A DNA stretch of 41,223 nt from an uncultured Bacteroidota bacterium (GTDB lineage Bacteria; Bacteroidota; Bacteroidia; Chitinophagales; Chitinophagaceae): positions 1-41,223 of the forward strand of contig CAIYJV010000254.1 of NCBI GenBank assembly GCA_903926605.1, written 5' to 3'. Made by a program: the position numbers and the translations under genes. A model generated the notes under the pieces. The model saw only the letters and a list, made by a program, of their open reading frames with translations, ran no database searches and had not been told where the DNA came from. Below are positions 7,980 through 16,479 of this stretch, piece after piece. Numbering within the stretch: position 1 is the stretch's first letter; every line of letters begins with the position of its first letter.

Positions 7980-9668
7980 TCAGGGCTTCACAATCCGCAG
8001 CACCTGATTCATCTTTTCAGAGTGGGCCTGTAGCAGGTAAACGCCGGCGGCAAGTCCGGTGGTATTGATGGTGGTCTGTGCAGTGTAGCCAGCTATGGCC
8101 GCCACACTTTCGGACCGCACAACCCTACCCCAGATGTCCACTATACGTATGTTTAAAGTACCCGATACCGACAGGTTGACCTGCAACTTGATCTCGTCTG
8201 TAAATGGATTGGGGCTTACCGACAATTGATTCACGGGCAACACTGGAGACTTTACGCTAAGCAAAAAGTCGGAACAGCTGAAATTGGCAATACCGTAACC
8301 GTAGTGGGAATTGGGTGCCCAGTGTATGCTGGCGCAACTGTCTATGGCACGACGCAGGCTGCTGGGGGTGGCTTCGGGGTGCGCCTGCCAGAGACAAGCG
8401 GCCCATCCTGCAATCTGGGGGGTGGAGAAAGAGGTGCCGTTGTCGGCTATGTATTGGGTCCCGTCCACCACATTGGCAGACTGGCCCTGGGCACATACGT
8501 CGGGCTTTATGTTGCCTGCATTGTTGGGTCCGTAGCCACTGGTCGCTGCAATAGTACCATCGGGCTTTACATTGCCCACGGTAAGAGCGCTGTCGGCATC
8601 GCCGGGAGTCAGTATCATGTTCCACGGTGCCGTCTTGGCACCCTCATTTCCGGCAGAGGAAACAAACAGAATTCCTTTTTGGGTTGCTGTATTGACAGCC
8701 TGTGCAGCCAGAGTCGTTTTACCGTCGAACTGGGTAGTAACGTCAAAGTCGTAAATGGGGTTGTCGAACGTATTGTAACCCAGCGAGCAGGTGATAACAT
8801 CTGCCCCCACGCTATCGGCGCGTTCGGTACCACAAAGGAGGTTCACAAGTTCCAGTGGTTGTTCGGTCGGCTCTGTTTCGGTCACATACAGATCGTACAT
8901 GGCTCTTGGGGCACTGCCTACAAAAGTATCGGGCACATAGCCTGCCATGGTGCTCAGTACAGCAGTGCCGTGGTTGTCGTATCCATACACGAAATCTGAG
9001 CCGTACGAGAAGTTGTGCACGTCTATTATGCGGCCGGAGGTACGCAGGCTGTCAAACCCATAGGGGCAGGTGTCTGCACCGACGAAACCGGCATCGAGTA
9101 TGGCGATCATCTTACCCTGTGCCAGGTGGCCCTCGTCGTGCAGTACGTTGCCGTTTACCAGTTGGGTTTGCGCCCAGGTAAAGCCGTAATAGGCGGCATC
9201 GCTGGTGGTACGCCCGGCATAAGGCACTGCCGGCAAAACACTGTCGTGCACAACCTGCTGCTTGCCGTGAAGACCTGTGCCGCCATAATACCCGACTATC
9301 TGCGCGCTGCTTACAAAGGTTAGCGAATTCAGCGACTGGAGCACCCCGGCAGTATCGGCCTCGTTGACCAGTACCACCATCAGGTTTTTCCAACGGGAAG
9401 ATTCATGAAATACACCACCGGTCAGGGTAAGTATACTGTCTATGTACGAATGGTTGACAGGAATATCTGTACTGTCTACTGCAATACCCTGCGCTGTGCG
9501 TCTTGCCAATGCCCGTGCCGACAAATAGGCCGAAGGGCTGGAAAGGGAGTAAGGAGTATTGTTCTTGTCGGTAAAATTTACCTGATACGCACATTGAGGC
9601 TGTTGAGCCCGTGCAAGCATCGGAGCGAGTAAGGCGAACGCAATACCCTGAACTATTTTACGCAACAT
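7980..9668 (-). CDS. T9SS-exported subtilisin-family (S8) serine protease
   Basis: A 562-aa precursor with signal peptide (residues 1-21, ending ARAQ). A propeptide-like region (about 22-150) precedes the S8 catalytic domain with intact triad: D192 in AILDAGF, H233 in DNHGTAV and S413 in NGTSFSTPQ; oxyanion-hole Asn341 lies in SSAGNEG. The C-terminus from about residue 480 is a type A T9SS sorting domain (SVSPNPFTDE ... IVDIWGRVV ... GLAAGVYLLQ). It should cross the outer membrane and be released or anchored at the surface. It begins only 5 nt after the lipoprotein gene, so they form an operon. Confidence 0.93.
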   Translation of the reverse strand: MLRKIVQGIAFALLAPMLARAQQPQCAYQVNFTDKNNTPYSLSSPSAYLSARALARRTAQGIAVDSTDIPVNHSYIDSILTLTGGVFHESSRWKNLMVVLVNEADTAGVLQSLNSLTFVSSAQIVGYYGGTGLHGKQQVVHDSVLPAVPYAGRTTSDAAYYGFTWAQTQLVNGNVLHDEGHLAQGKMIAILDAGFVGADTCPYGFDSLRTSGRIIDVHNFSYGSDFVYGYDNHGTAVLSTMAGYVPDTFVGSAPRAMYDLYVTETEPTEQPLELVNLLCGTERADSVGADVITCSLGYNTFDNPIYDFDVTTQFDGKTTLAAQAVNTATQKGILFVSSAGNEGAKTAPWNMILTPGDADSALTVGNVKPDGTIAATSGYGPNNAGNIKPDVCAQGQSANVVDGTQYIADNGTSFSTPQIAGWAACLWQAHPEATPSSLRRAIDSCASIHWAPNSHYGYGIANFSCSDFLLSVKSPVLPVNQLSVSPNPFTDEIKLQVNLSVSGTLNIRIVDIWGRVVRSESVAAIAGYTAQTTINTTGLAAGVYLLQAHSEKMNQVLRIVKP

Positions 9669-9673
9669 AGCCT

Positions 9674-10441
9674 TTAGTTATGATCCACAGCCTTCATGAT
9701 CACGGTGTAACCATTGGGGCAGTGGGCGGTGGCAGCAGAATATGCTATGTGGGTCCATTCCTTGTAGACCATACCCACATTGTAGGCATAGACTTCTTTG
9801 GCATAGGTGCGATAGGCCTCTACTGCGGTATCTACGTAAGGGTAGTTTGAAGATTCATCGGCCTCAAGCACAGTTACGGTATTGTCGTACTTGTGCAGGT
9901 CGTTGTTGTAAGAAAGCCCTTTATAGGAATAAGTGTAGAACCAGTTATTGAGATAATAATTTTGCGGCAGGTTTACGTTCACCATTTCGTTGCCGGGCCA
10001 GCTCATACCATTTACAATGGGGAACCTCAGCTTCAGATATTTGTTGCCGTCCTGTGTTACTACAAGGCTGTCGCCTGAGGAACGCACATAGAGTACATTG
10101 CCTTCTTTCTGCCAGATATCACCATCAAAGTGACGGTAATAAATACTCATCATATATATCAAAGAATCGTCCAGGCCGCGGGTGGTATCTGTAATAGCAT
10201 ACTTCATCTGAGACTTGATCTCGTATTGTATGCAACTGGTCTCTACCGCGCCTGTGAGCGTGGTGTCGTAACCAGTACCATAATAGATAGAATCTACGTC
10301 GTAGGTCACGTATTTACCCATGACCAACGGAAAGTAATTCCTGGTATAATCAATGTTTTTGTTTGTGGTTTTCACACAGGAAAACAAGCCAATAATACCT
10401 ATCAGCGGTAACCACAAAAACTTCAGAATATTTTTAGCCAT
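9674..10441 (-). CDS. Lipoprotein of unknown function, upstream partner of the S8 protease
   Basis: A 255-aa protein, not recognised. The N-terminus LWLPLIGIIGLFSC ends in a clear lipobox with Cys22. The remainder is rich in Tyr, Thr and Asp, predicted mostly beta, without repeats or catalytic motifs I can name. It is the first gene of a two-gene operon with the T9SS-exported subtilisin (5-nt gap), so a role in the same surface process is likely but unproven. TATATTTA, one base off the -7 consensus, lies about 30 nt before the start. Confidence 0.75.
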   Translation of the reverse strand: MAKNILKFLWLPLIGIIGLFSCVKTTNKNIDYTRNYFPLVMGKYVTYDVDSIYYGTGYDTTLTGAVETSCIQYEIKSQMKYAITDTTRGLDDSLIYMMSIYYRHFDGDIWQKEGNVLYVRSSGDSLVVTQDGNKYLKLRFPIVNGMSWPGNEMVNVNLPQNYYLNNWFYTYSYKGLSYNNDLHKYDNTVTVLEADESSNYPYVDTAVEAYRTYAKEVYAYNVGMVYKEWTHIAYSAATAHCPNGYTVIMKAVDHN

Positions 10442-10542
10442 AAAACTCAGACTGCCCTAATTGGCGTAAATATAAATAAAGAATCGAAAATAAATGCAAT
10501 TTGGCGCCAAAAGCACGAAAAATGAACGTGAAACCGTTCCGC

Positions 10543-11637
10543 TCAATACCCTTTACGTATGATGCCGCCTGCTATCACGTCATCGCCTTCATAAAATACA
10601 GCCGACTGTCCGGGGGCTATACTGTTCACACTATGGCTGAACCGCACCTGCACGCCGGTGCCTTCGGGGCTAAGTATGGCCAGAGTACCCGGGTCGCGGT
10701 AGCGTATCCGGGCCACGGCTTCCATCCCTTCGGTTATGGTTGCGTACTTTACCATATTCAGTCCATCTACCCACATTTCGCTTTGTTGTAGTTCGGCGGC
10801 GTCGCCCAGCACCACCGTATTGGTGTCGGGTTGAATGGCGGTCACGAATACGGGCCTGCCCAGTGCCACTTCCAGGCCCTTACGTTGACCAATGGTGTAA
10901 AACGGATAGCCACGGTGCTGGCCTACTATGGTGCCATCCGTCAGTACAAAGTTGCCATTGTCCACCCTTTCTTCCAGTCCGGGCACATTGCGCTTCAGAA
11001 AACCCCTGTAGTCATTGTCGGGCACAAAGCATATCTCATAACTTTCGGCTTTTTTAGACAATTCGGGATACCCCATGTCCAGCGCTATCTGGCGTACCTC
11101 TGTTTTCAGCAGGTCGCCAAGGGGGTAAATGCTGCGCGAAAGACACTCCTGCTCCAGCCCCCACAGCACATAGCTTTGGTCCTTGGTCAGGTCGCGGGCT
11201 TTAGACAATACATATCTGTTGTTTTCCTCCCGCACTTTTACATAATGCCCCGTGGCTATAAAGTCGCAATTCAGGGCGTTGGCGCGTTTCAGCAAGGCAG
11301 CCCATTTTATATGGGTATTGCACAGCACGCAAGGGTTGGGGGTACGGCCCGCGAGGTATTCTTCAATAAAATTTTCTACTACATGGCTTCCAAACTCCTC
11401 GCGTATGTCCAGTATATAGTGCGGAAAACCATGCTGTACTGCCGCGAGGCGCGCATCATTGAACGAGTCCAGATTGCAACATCCTGTCTCTTTCTTACCC
11501 CCTCCGGACGATGCGTAATCCCATGTCTTCATGGTGATGCCCACTACTTCATAACCCTGGTCGTGCAGCATTACTGCACTCACGGTACTGTCTATACCGC
11601 CGCTCATTGCCACCAGCACTCTGCCGTTCTTGCTCAT
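10543..11637 (-). CDS. mnmA: tRNA 2-thiouridine(34) synthase MnmA
   Basis: A 364-aa enzyme that adds sulfur to U34 of Lys, Glu and Gln tRNAs, taking sulfur from a persulfide relay. It shows the PP-loop SGGIDS (12-17), the motif GRTPNPCVLCN with catalytic C103, and the second Cys C203 in YEICFVPD. These correspond to the C102/C199 pair known in E. coli. The start at 11637 (MSKNGRVLVAMSGG) is chosen over an in-frame ATG at 11670 because an exact -7 box lies between them. Confidence 0.96.
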   Translation of the reverse strand: MSKNGRVLVAMSGGIDSTVSAVMLHDQGYEVVGITMKTWDYASSGGGKKETGCCNLDSFNDARLAAVQHGFPHYILDIREEFGSHVVENFIEEYLAGRTPNPCVLCNTHIKWAALLKRANALNCDFIATGHYVKVREENNRYVLSKARDLTKDQSYVLWGLEQECLSRSIYPLGDLLKTEVRQIALDMGYPELSKKAESYEICFVPDNDYRGFLKRNVPGLEERVDNGNFVLTDGTIVGQHRGYPFYTIGQRKGLEVALGRPVFVTAIQPDTNTVVLGDAAELQQSEMWVDGLNMVKYATITEGMEAVARIRYRDPGTLAILSPEGTGVQVRFSHSVNSIAPGQSAVFYEGDDVIAGGIIRKGY

Positions 11638-11648
11638 AATTAAAGATG

Positions 11649-11656
11649 CAAATTTA
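11649..11656 (-). promoter_or_regulatory. -7 box TAAATTTG of mnmA
   Basis: Exact TAnnTTTG on the minus strand, 11 nt before the ATG at 11637. The predicted leader is about 7 nt, and this box decides the mnmA start. Confidence 0.65.
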
Positions 11657-11731
11657 GGACAAGGCGCCAAATCAGGCCTTAAACATTATGAATGTGCCAA
11701 TAAGGAAGCCAGGGCCAGTCGGCCCACGGGA

Positions 11732-12589
11732 TTATTTTGCGGTTTTGGCAAACCGGTAACCACAACGTATGGATGCCTCGAACAGGGCAGCAACCGGATG
11801 AGAGACACCGCCATAGTCGTTAACATACGTCATGCCAAGACCCATACTGTAACCCAGGTACAGGTGATTGGTAGGGAACATATTGCCACCATAACCTACC
11901 AGCGCACCCACCAGTGCCCGCGAGCTGTTGGTATTCACGGTGTTGCCGGTATAATAATCATAATTGCTTGCGGTGTTCGATCCTAATCCAAGTACCAGGT
12001 TCAGCCCGAGTGAGTGTTTCATACGGTTGAGACTATTAAGATTGGTGTAAAATTTTATTCCCGGCTCCAGATAGTACATGGGATTGAAAAAATTATCGGT
12101 ACTCTGTGTACCCGATGTGCCAGAGTTATTGTTGCTGCTGTAGGTCAGGTAAAAGGGGCAATACAAACTCACCCAACCTCTTTTGTCCAGTGTGCGCTCG
12201 TAGGTAAAACCGAAGCCATGCCCGTTTTCTGTAAAAACAATTGGTGCAACAGCTATAATGTTCTGATCCTTGGGTGCAGACCGCTTGTCCACAAAATGCT
12301 GCGGGGCCACTGGCCTGCCTTCATCGTTCACACCGATACGATCATTGTTTTCTTCAAATACGTCGCTAGAGCCATTCGCGTAGCGTATTTTCATCACGTC
12401 TCCCTTCGGAATGGTGTATTCGGGTCCGTCGGGCCGGTCAAATCTCTTGAAGGTGATCTCGGAGGGAGAGAGCCTTATGAGATTGATCTCTACGATCTCG
12501 CCGTTTTTCTTATACATACGGTCCTGAGCAAAAACGTGGGTCGAGACAACAGCCAGGATCAGCACGAAAAAAATTCTGAATTTGTACAT
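11732..12589 (-). CDS. Outer-membrane beta-barrel protein with N-terminal pilot domain
   Basis: A 285-aa precursor with signal peptide (ends HVFAQ, about residue 22). Residues about 23-80 match a short beta module frequent in Bacteroidota (YKKNGEIVEINLIRLSPSEI ... IPKGDVMKIRYANG). From about residue 110 to the end there is barrel-like alternation (NHLYLGYSMGLGMTYVNDYG, ending IRCGYRFAKTAK). No enzyme motif is visible. It is probably an outer-membrane protein of unknown role. About 300 bp of AT-rich DNA separates it from divergent dxs. Confidence 0.7.
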   Translation of the reverse strand: MYKFRIFFVLILAVVSTHVFAQDRMYKKNGEIVEINLIRLSPSEITFKRFDRPDGPEYTIPKGDVMKIRYANGSSDVFEENNDRIGVNDEGRPVAPQHFVDKRSAPKDQNIIAVAPIVFTENGHGFGFTYERTLDKRGWVSLYCPFYLTYSSNNNSGTSGTQSTDNFFNPMYYLEPGIKFYTNLNSLNRMKHSLGLNLVLGLGSNTASNYDYYTGNTVNTNSSRALVGALVGYGGNMFPTNHLYLGYSMGLGMTYVNDYGGVSHPVAALFEASIRCGYRFAKTAK

Positions 12590-12893
12590 AGTCGAAGTTT
12601 TAATTGATTGGTTAATTGATAAGGGTTTAGGTTTTAAATGACTATAATGAATACTAAAACTAACGTCACTGCATCAAAAATATTGTCAATAAATGAAAAT
12701 CAGTGCAATCTAATATGTTCCGGTTTTTACACTGCAAATACTGTACCAGTTTTTTAAGATTTTATTTTAAGGTCAAATAAAGGTATGAATTTACGTGTTT
12801 ATATTCTGTTTTTTGTGATTTAATTAGTAATGTGACGGGTGACTGATTTCATTTTTACCTAACTTTGCTGGTTTCAGTGTAACCAAACATTGC
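12590..12893. promoter_or_regulatory. Divergent intergenic region with the dxs promoter
   Basis: AT-rich 304-bp gap between divergent genes. TAACTTTG at 12860-12867 is an exact -7 box for dxs, 26 nt before its ATG. No exact box was found for the leftward gene and no gene was seen here. Confidence 0.55.
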
Positions 12894-14828
12894 ATGGGAG
12901 AAATAGAAGCCGGACCGTTACTAAAAGGCATAGACACACCTGACGACCTGAGAAAGCTGGATAAAATGCAGCTTCAACAGGTATGCAATGAGTTGCGCCA
13001 GTTTATCATAGATTGCGTAAGCGTGCATGGCGGGCACTTTGGTGCCAGTCTGGGTGTGGTAGAACTCACCGTAGCGCTGCACTATGTGTTCAACACACCC
13101 GACGACCAGCTTATCTGGGACGTAGGCCATCAGGCTTACGGACACAAGATTCTTACCGGACGACGCAAGGTTTTTCATACCAACAGAAAATATGGTGGCT
13201 TAAGCGGTTTCCCCAAACGAGGAGAAAGTATTTATGACGCTTTTGGCGTGGGCCATTCTTCTACTTCAATATCTGCGGCGCTGGGCATGGCCATAGCCTC
13301 GGAATACAAAGGCGAGCACGACCGCAGGCACATAGCCGTAATTGGCGATGGTGCCATGACGGCCGGTTTACCATTCGAAGCGCTGAACCATGCCGGTGTG
13401 AGCAGGGCCAACCTGCTCATAATACTGAACGACAATAATATGTCCATAGACCCCAATGTGGGCGCCCTGAAAGAATATCTTACCGACATCACCACGTCGC
13501 ACACTTACAATAAATTCCGCGACGAGGTATGGAACATACTGGGTATGCTGCCCACCAAGGATTTTCAGCGCATGGCTTCAAAAATAGAGGCTGGCCTTAA
13601 GGGCGTGGTGTCTAAAAGCAGTAATCTGTTCGAGGCGCTGGGTTTCAGGTACTTCGGCCCTATAGACGGGCACAACGTACTTAAACTCACCGAGACGCTA
13701 AGGGGACTGCAACACATACCCGGACCCAAAATACTGCACATCAAGACCGTAAAGGGAAAAGGGTACGAACTGGCCGAACAGGACCAGACTTTGTGGCACG
13801 CCCCCGGCACGTTCGACAAGATAACAGGGCAAATCAATAAAAAGACCAGCACCATACCCGAGCCGCCCAAGTATCAGGACGTATTCGGCCATACGCTGCT
13901 GGAACTGGCCGAAAGCAACAAAAGCATTATGGGCATAACGCCGGCCATGCCTTCGGGATGCTCTATGAAAATAATGATGGACAAAATGCCCGACCGGGCT
14001 CTGGACGTGGGCATAGCCGAACAACATGCGGTTACACTCAGTGCAGGTCTGGCCACACAGGGCATGACTGTCTTTTGCAACATTTACAGTTCGTTCATGC
14101 AGCGGGCATACGATATGGTGATACACGATGTGGCCATACAAAAACTGCCTGTGATCTTATGCCTGGACAGGGCCGGACTAGTGGGCGATGACGGACCCAC
14201 TCATCACGGTGCCTATGATCTGGCTTTTATGCGCTGCATACCCAATATGGTGGTTAGCGCACCCATGAACGAAAGCGAACTGCGCAACCTGATGTACTCG
14301 GCGCAATTGCCCGAAAACAAATCGCCTTTCGTCATTCGTTACCCCAGAGGTACGGGTGTAATGCCGCAGTGGCGCACACCGTTTGAAAAAATTGAGACCG
14401 GTACCGGCCGGAAAATATGCGATGGCACCGACGTGGCGATTCTCACCATAGGTCATCCCGGCAATTTTGCAGTTGCAGCATGCCGTATGCTGGCCGAAAG
14501 CGATCTATATCCTGCACATTTTGATATGCGGTTCGTAAAACCGCTCGATGAAGCCATGCTGCACGAAATTGCCGGCCGATACAGCAAGATCGTGACCGTG
14601 GAAGACGGTACCGTGGTGGGCGGTTTCGGCTCGGCGGTCATAGAGTTTATGGTGCTGCACGACTATCATCCGCACGTAGTGATGCTGGGCATACCCGACC
14701 GTATCGTGGAACATGGCAAACCCGAAGAGCTGCACCGCGAATGCGGCTATGACGCTAAGTCCATAGCCGAAGCAGTACGTGCATTGATGGAAGTGAAGCA
14801 GTTTGCTACCGGGCACGTGGTTGCCTAG
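12894..14828 (+). CDS. dxs: 1-deoxy-D-xylulose-5-phosphate synthase
   Basis: A 644-aa thiamine-diphosphate enzyme that condenses pyruvate and glyceraldehyde 3-phosphate in the first step of the non-mevalonate isoprenoid pathway. Present are H49 and H80 of the active site (GGHFGASLG, WDVGHQAYGHK), the TPP/Mg motif GDGAMTAG (151-158) with NDN at 179-181, and the pyrimidine-binding block DVGIAEQHAV with its catalytic Glu. The second-half signature YSSFMQRAYDM also fits. Its stop codon overlaps the convergent arfB stop (14825-14828). Confidence 0.97.
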   Translation: MGEIEAGPLLKGIDTPDDLRKLDKMQLQQVCNELRQFIIDCVSVHGGHFGASLGVVELTVALHYVFNTPDDQLIWDVGHQAYGHKILTGRRKVFHTNRKYGGLSGFPKRGESIYDAFGVGHSSTSISAALGMAIASEYKGEHDRRHIAVIGDGAMTAGLPFEALNHAGVSRANLLIILNDNNMSIDPNVGALKEYLTDITTSHTYNKFRDEVWNILGMLPTKDFQRMASKIEAGLKGVVSKSSNLFEALGFRYFGPIDGHNVLKLTETLRGLQHIPGPKILHIKTVKGKGYELAEQDQTLWHAPGTFDKITGQINKKTSTIPEPPKYQDVFGHTLLELAESNKSIMGITPAMPSGCSMKIMMDKMPDRALDVGIAEQHAVTLSAGLATQGMTVFCNIYSSFMQRAYDMVIHDVAIQKLPVILCLDRAGLVGDDGPTHHGAYDLAFMRCIPNMVVSAPMNESELRNLMYSAQLPENKSPFVIRYPRGTGVMPQWRTPFEKIETGTGRKICDGTDVAILTIGHPGNFAVAACRMLAESDLYPAHFDMRFVKPLDEAMLHEIAGRYSKIVTVEDGTVVGGFGSAVIEFMVLHDYHPHVVMLGIPDRIVEHGKPEELHRECGYDAKSIAEAVRALMEVKQFATGHVVA

Positions 14829-15229
14829 TCCAATCCGTTATTTTTCGACCTCCTGGATTCCTTTTTGGCCGAATCTCTTTTTTTGCTATCCAGGCGTGCT
14901 TCTTTAGATGCTTTGGTGGGCTTGGTGGCACGTCGCACACGCGGTACCCGCAGTGCTTTCTCAACCATTTCATGCAGCTTTTTCAACGCAAGTTGTTTGT
15001 TTTCAAGCTGGCTCCGGGTCTCGCTGCAACGTACCAGCAACAGCCCGTCTTTGTTGATATGGTTAGCCAGTTTCAGCAATATCCTTTCCTTTTCGGTTGC
15101 GGTGAGCAGCACAGAATCAGCCACCGGCCAGCATGCCTCGGCCATTGTCTCCACCTTGTTCACGTTCTGGCCTCCGCTTCCGCCACTGCGCGCCGTGCGG
15201 AAAAATACTTCAGGAGAAAGATCCTTCAT
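14825..15229 (-). CDS. arfB: Peptidyl-tRNA hydrolase / ribosome-rescue factor ArfB
   Basis: A 134-aa release-factor-like protein with the catalytic GGQ (residues 19-21) in RSGGSGGQNVNKVET, followed by a single compact domain. A basic C-terminal tail (KKRDSAKKESRRSKNNGLD) would enter the empty mRNA channel of stalled ribosomes. It releases peptides from non-stop complexes. Its ATG at 15229 is only 4 nt after an exact -7 box, predicting a leaderless transcript. The IS630 element ends 73 bp upstream of this start. Confidence 0.93.
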   Translation of the reverse strand: MKDLSPEVFFRTARSGGSGGQNVNKVETMAEACWPVADSVLLTATEKERILLKLANHINKDGLLLVRCSETRSQLENKQLALKKLHEMVEKALRVPRVRRATKPTKASKEARLDSKKRDSAKKESRRSKNNGLD

Positions 15230-15233
15230 GCTG

Positions 15234-15241
15234 CAAAATTA
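15234..15241 (-). promoter_or_regulatory. -7 box TAATTTTG of arfB
   Basis: Exact TAnnTTTG on the minus strand, with 4 nt between the box and the ATG at 15229. The IS630 insertion at 15301 lies about 60 bp upstream, outside the core promoter. Confidence 0.65.
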
Positions 15242-15302
15242 GGAGAAATGCAGCTACAGAAATTTCGTCCTTTTTCCCGTCATCAACCATTGGTCACTGT
15301 TA

Positions 15303-15329
15303 CATAAAGTCCATTAAATAATTACACAA
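15303..15329 (+). repeat. Left terminal inverted repeat of the IS630 element
   Basis: 27 bp, 21 matching the reverse complement of 16389-16415. The preceding TA (15301-15302) is the duplicated target. Confidence 0.88.
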
Positions 15330-15337
15330 TAATATTG

Positions 15338-15345
15338 TATATTTG
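15338..15345 (+). promoter_or_regulatory. -7 box TATATTTG of the transposase
   Basis: Exact TAnnTTTG inside the element, 17 nt before the ATG at 15363, so the IS carries a host-type promoter. Confidence 0.6.
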
Positions 15346-15362
15346 CCGTATAAAACATCTAT

Positions 15363-15887
15363 ATGGCAAGACCTGTATTAAAAGTCGGCAATTTCAAACC
15401 AGAAGACATTAAATCATTGTTCAGGGATGATGAACGATATACAATCGGCATCAGGTTATATGCTGTTTATCAAGTGGCTTTAGGGCAGCCGAGCAGAAAA
15501 CTAGAAGAGCTATACAACACTAGTTTTAAACAGATCACAAACTGGGTCCATCGATTTGAAAAAGAGGGCATAGAAGGATTGCGTGATAAAGCAGGTCGAG
15601 GGAGAACTCCAAAACTTGCAGATGCTCAGCGCAAGCAGATTGGTATATTGCTTAAAGAAGATCCCGGTAAATATGGCTATAATACAGCCACCTGGACAGG
15701 CCCGATGTTGATAGAGTGGATAGATAAAGAATATGGCATTTTATATAAGAAGGCGCAGATTTACAATATCATAAAAGCACTGGGCTTTAGTTATCAAAAG
15801 GGACGAGGTATTTTCCCGGAAACAGAGGGTGAAAAGCAAGAGGTCTTTAAAGAGGCTTTAAAAAAAACTGCTCGAAGAAAAGCCTGA
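15363..15887 (+). CDS. IS630 transposase, N-terminal frame (helix-turn-helix part)
   Basis: 174 aa. Residues about 20-100 form the helix-turn-helix DNA-binding region (LGQPSRKLEELYNTSFKQIT ... VHRFEKEGIEGLRDKAGRGR). A second winged-helix segment (about 105-155: ATWTGPMLIEWIDKEYGIL) and the start of the catalytic domain follow. The meaningful frame ends near KEALKK. Beyond it, ARRKA and a stop are read out of phase with the catalytic part. At 15860-15867 a run of eight A allows a +1 shift (or -2) into the second frame. This is either programmed slippage or a one-base lesion. Confidence 0.88.
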   Translation: MARPVLKVGNFKPEDIKSLFRDDERYTIGIRLYAVYQVALGQPSRKLEELYNTSFKQITNWVHRFEKEGIEGLRDKAGRGRTPKLADAQRKQIGILLKEDPGKYGYNTATWTGPMLIEWIDKEYGILYKKAQIYNIIKALGFSYQKGRGIFPETEGEKQEVFKEALKKTARRKA

Positions 15888-16407
15888 TGCGGTTCTACTT
15901 TATGAAGACGAGTTCTCTTTATCCAATACTGCTACTATAGGATATCAATGGTCTGTCAAAGGACAACAGCCTCAAGTTCAATGTAAACAGAGAAAGAGAG
16001 AACGGCTGACAGCCTTTGGCAGCTTGAATTATGACAGCGGTCAAATAACCGTAAGCTTCGCAGAGAAAGGTAATAGTCATACTTTTAAAAAGCATCTGAA
16101 AAAAGTATTGCGCCAATACAAAAGCGTTTCAAAGATCATAATGGTACTAGACAATGTTGCCTATCATCACGCTAATCGCATAAAGGATTGGTTGGCAAAA
16201 CACTCGCAATTAGAACTTTTCTTCCTTCCCCCGTATAGTCCTGATTTGAACGCTGTAGAACGAGCATGGTGGTACATGCGTAAAAAAATAACTCACAATC
16301 GGTTCGTGAAATCACTTGACGAACGAAAAGCCGTGTTCTGGAAAATGTTCTCCCACTTTCAAATACCCAATAGCGAATTAAGAACCGTTTGTGAAATCAA
16401 TTATTAG
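15862..16407 (+). CDS. IS630 transposase, C-terminal frame (DDE catalytic domain)
   Basis: Open from the A8 run onward in the +1 frame relative to the first part. The first ATG is at 16024, but homology starts upstream at LLEEKPDAVLLYEDEFSLS. The full catalytic triad is present: Asp in LLYEDEF, Asp in MVLDNVAYHHA and Glu in PYSPDLNAVERAWW, the last a hallmark of IS630. Intact DDE residues and intact ends argue that the element is recent and possibly still mobile if the shift is used. It probably has no independent start and is made as a fusion with the upstream frame. Confidence 0.85.
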   Translation, partial: KKLLEEKPDAVLLYEDEFSLSNTATIGYQWSVKGQQPQVQCKQRKRERLTAFGSLNYDSGQITVSFAEKGNSHTFKKHLKKVLRQYKSVSKIIMVLDNVAYHHANRIKDWLAKHSQLELFFLPPYSPDLNAVERAWWYMRKKITHNRFVKSLDERKAVFWKMFSHFQIPNSELRTVCEINY

Positions 16408-16415
16408 ACTCTATG
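16389..16415 (-). repeat. Right terminal inverted repeat of the IS630 element
   Basis: 27 bp, partner of 15303-15329. The transposase stop codon (16405-16407) lies inside it. The TA at 16416-16417 is the second target copy. Confidence 0.88.
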
Positions 16416-16424
16416 TATAATAAA

Positions 16425-16454
16425 GCGGGAGCAACCATATTGGGTTGCTCCCGC
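16425..16454 (-). terminator. Terminator hairpin of the Ig-repeat T9SS gene
   Basis: Perfect 12-bp stem (16425-16436 with 16443-16454), 6-nt loop. On the minus strand it follows the stop codon at 16480 and is trailed by TTTATTA. The IS630 target TA begins 8 bp beyond the stem, so the element landed just after the terminator. Confidence 0.8.
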
Positions 16455-16479
16455 AAAAATCTATTATTGCCATATGCCC

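Larger units (their letters stand above)
15303..16415 (+). mobile_element. Complete IS630-family insertion sequence (1,113 bp)
   Basis: Bounded by imperfect 27-bp inverted repeats (15303-15329 and 16389-16415, 21 of 27 matching, outermost bases CATA). It is flanked by TA on both sides (15301-15302 and 16416-16417), the target duplication typical of IS630/Tc1-mariner elements. It contains two overlapping transposase frames and its own -7 box TATATTTG at 15338-15345. The element sits between the arfB promoter and the terminator of the Ig-repeat gene, so neither coding sequence is broken. Confidence 0.92.

Noticed and set aside
8226-8999. 257-codon plus-strand frame inside the S8 protease gene
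   Set aside because: Antisense of the catalytic domain, whose triad residues are intact on the other strand; there is no signal or motif in the shadow.
10831-11643. 270-codon plus-strand frame over mnmA
   Set aside because: Shadow of a conserved tRNA-modification gene; it has no start signal or domain.
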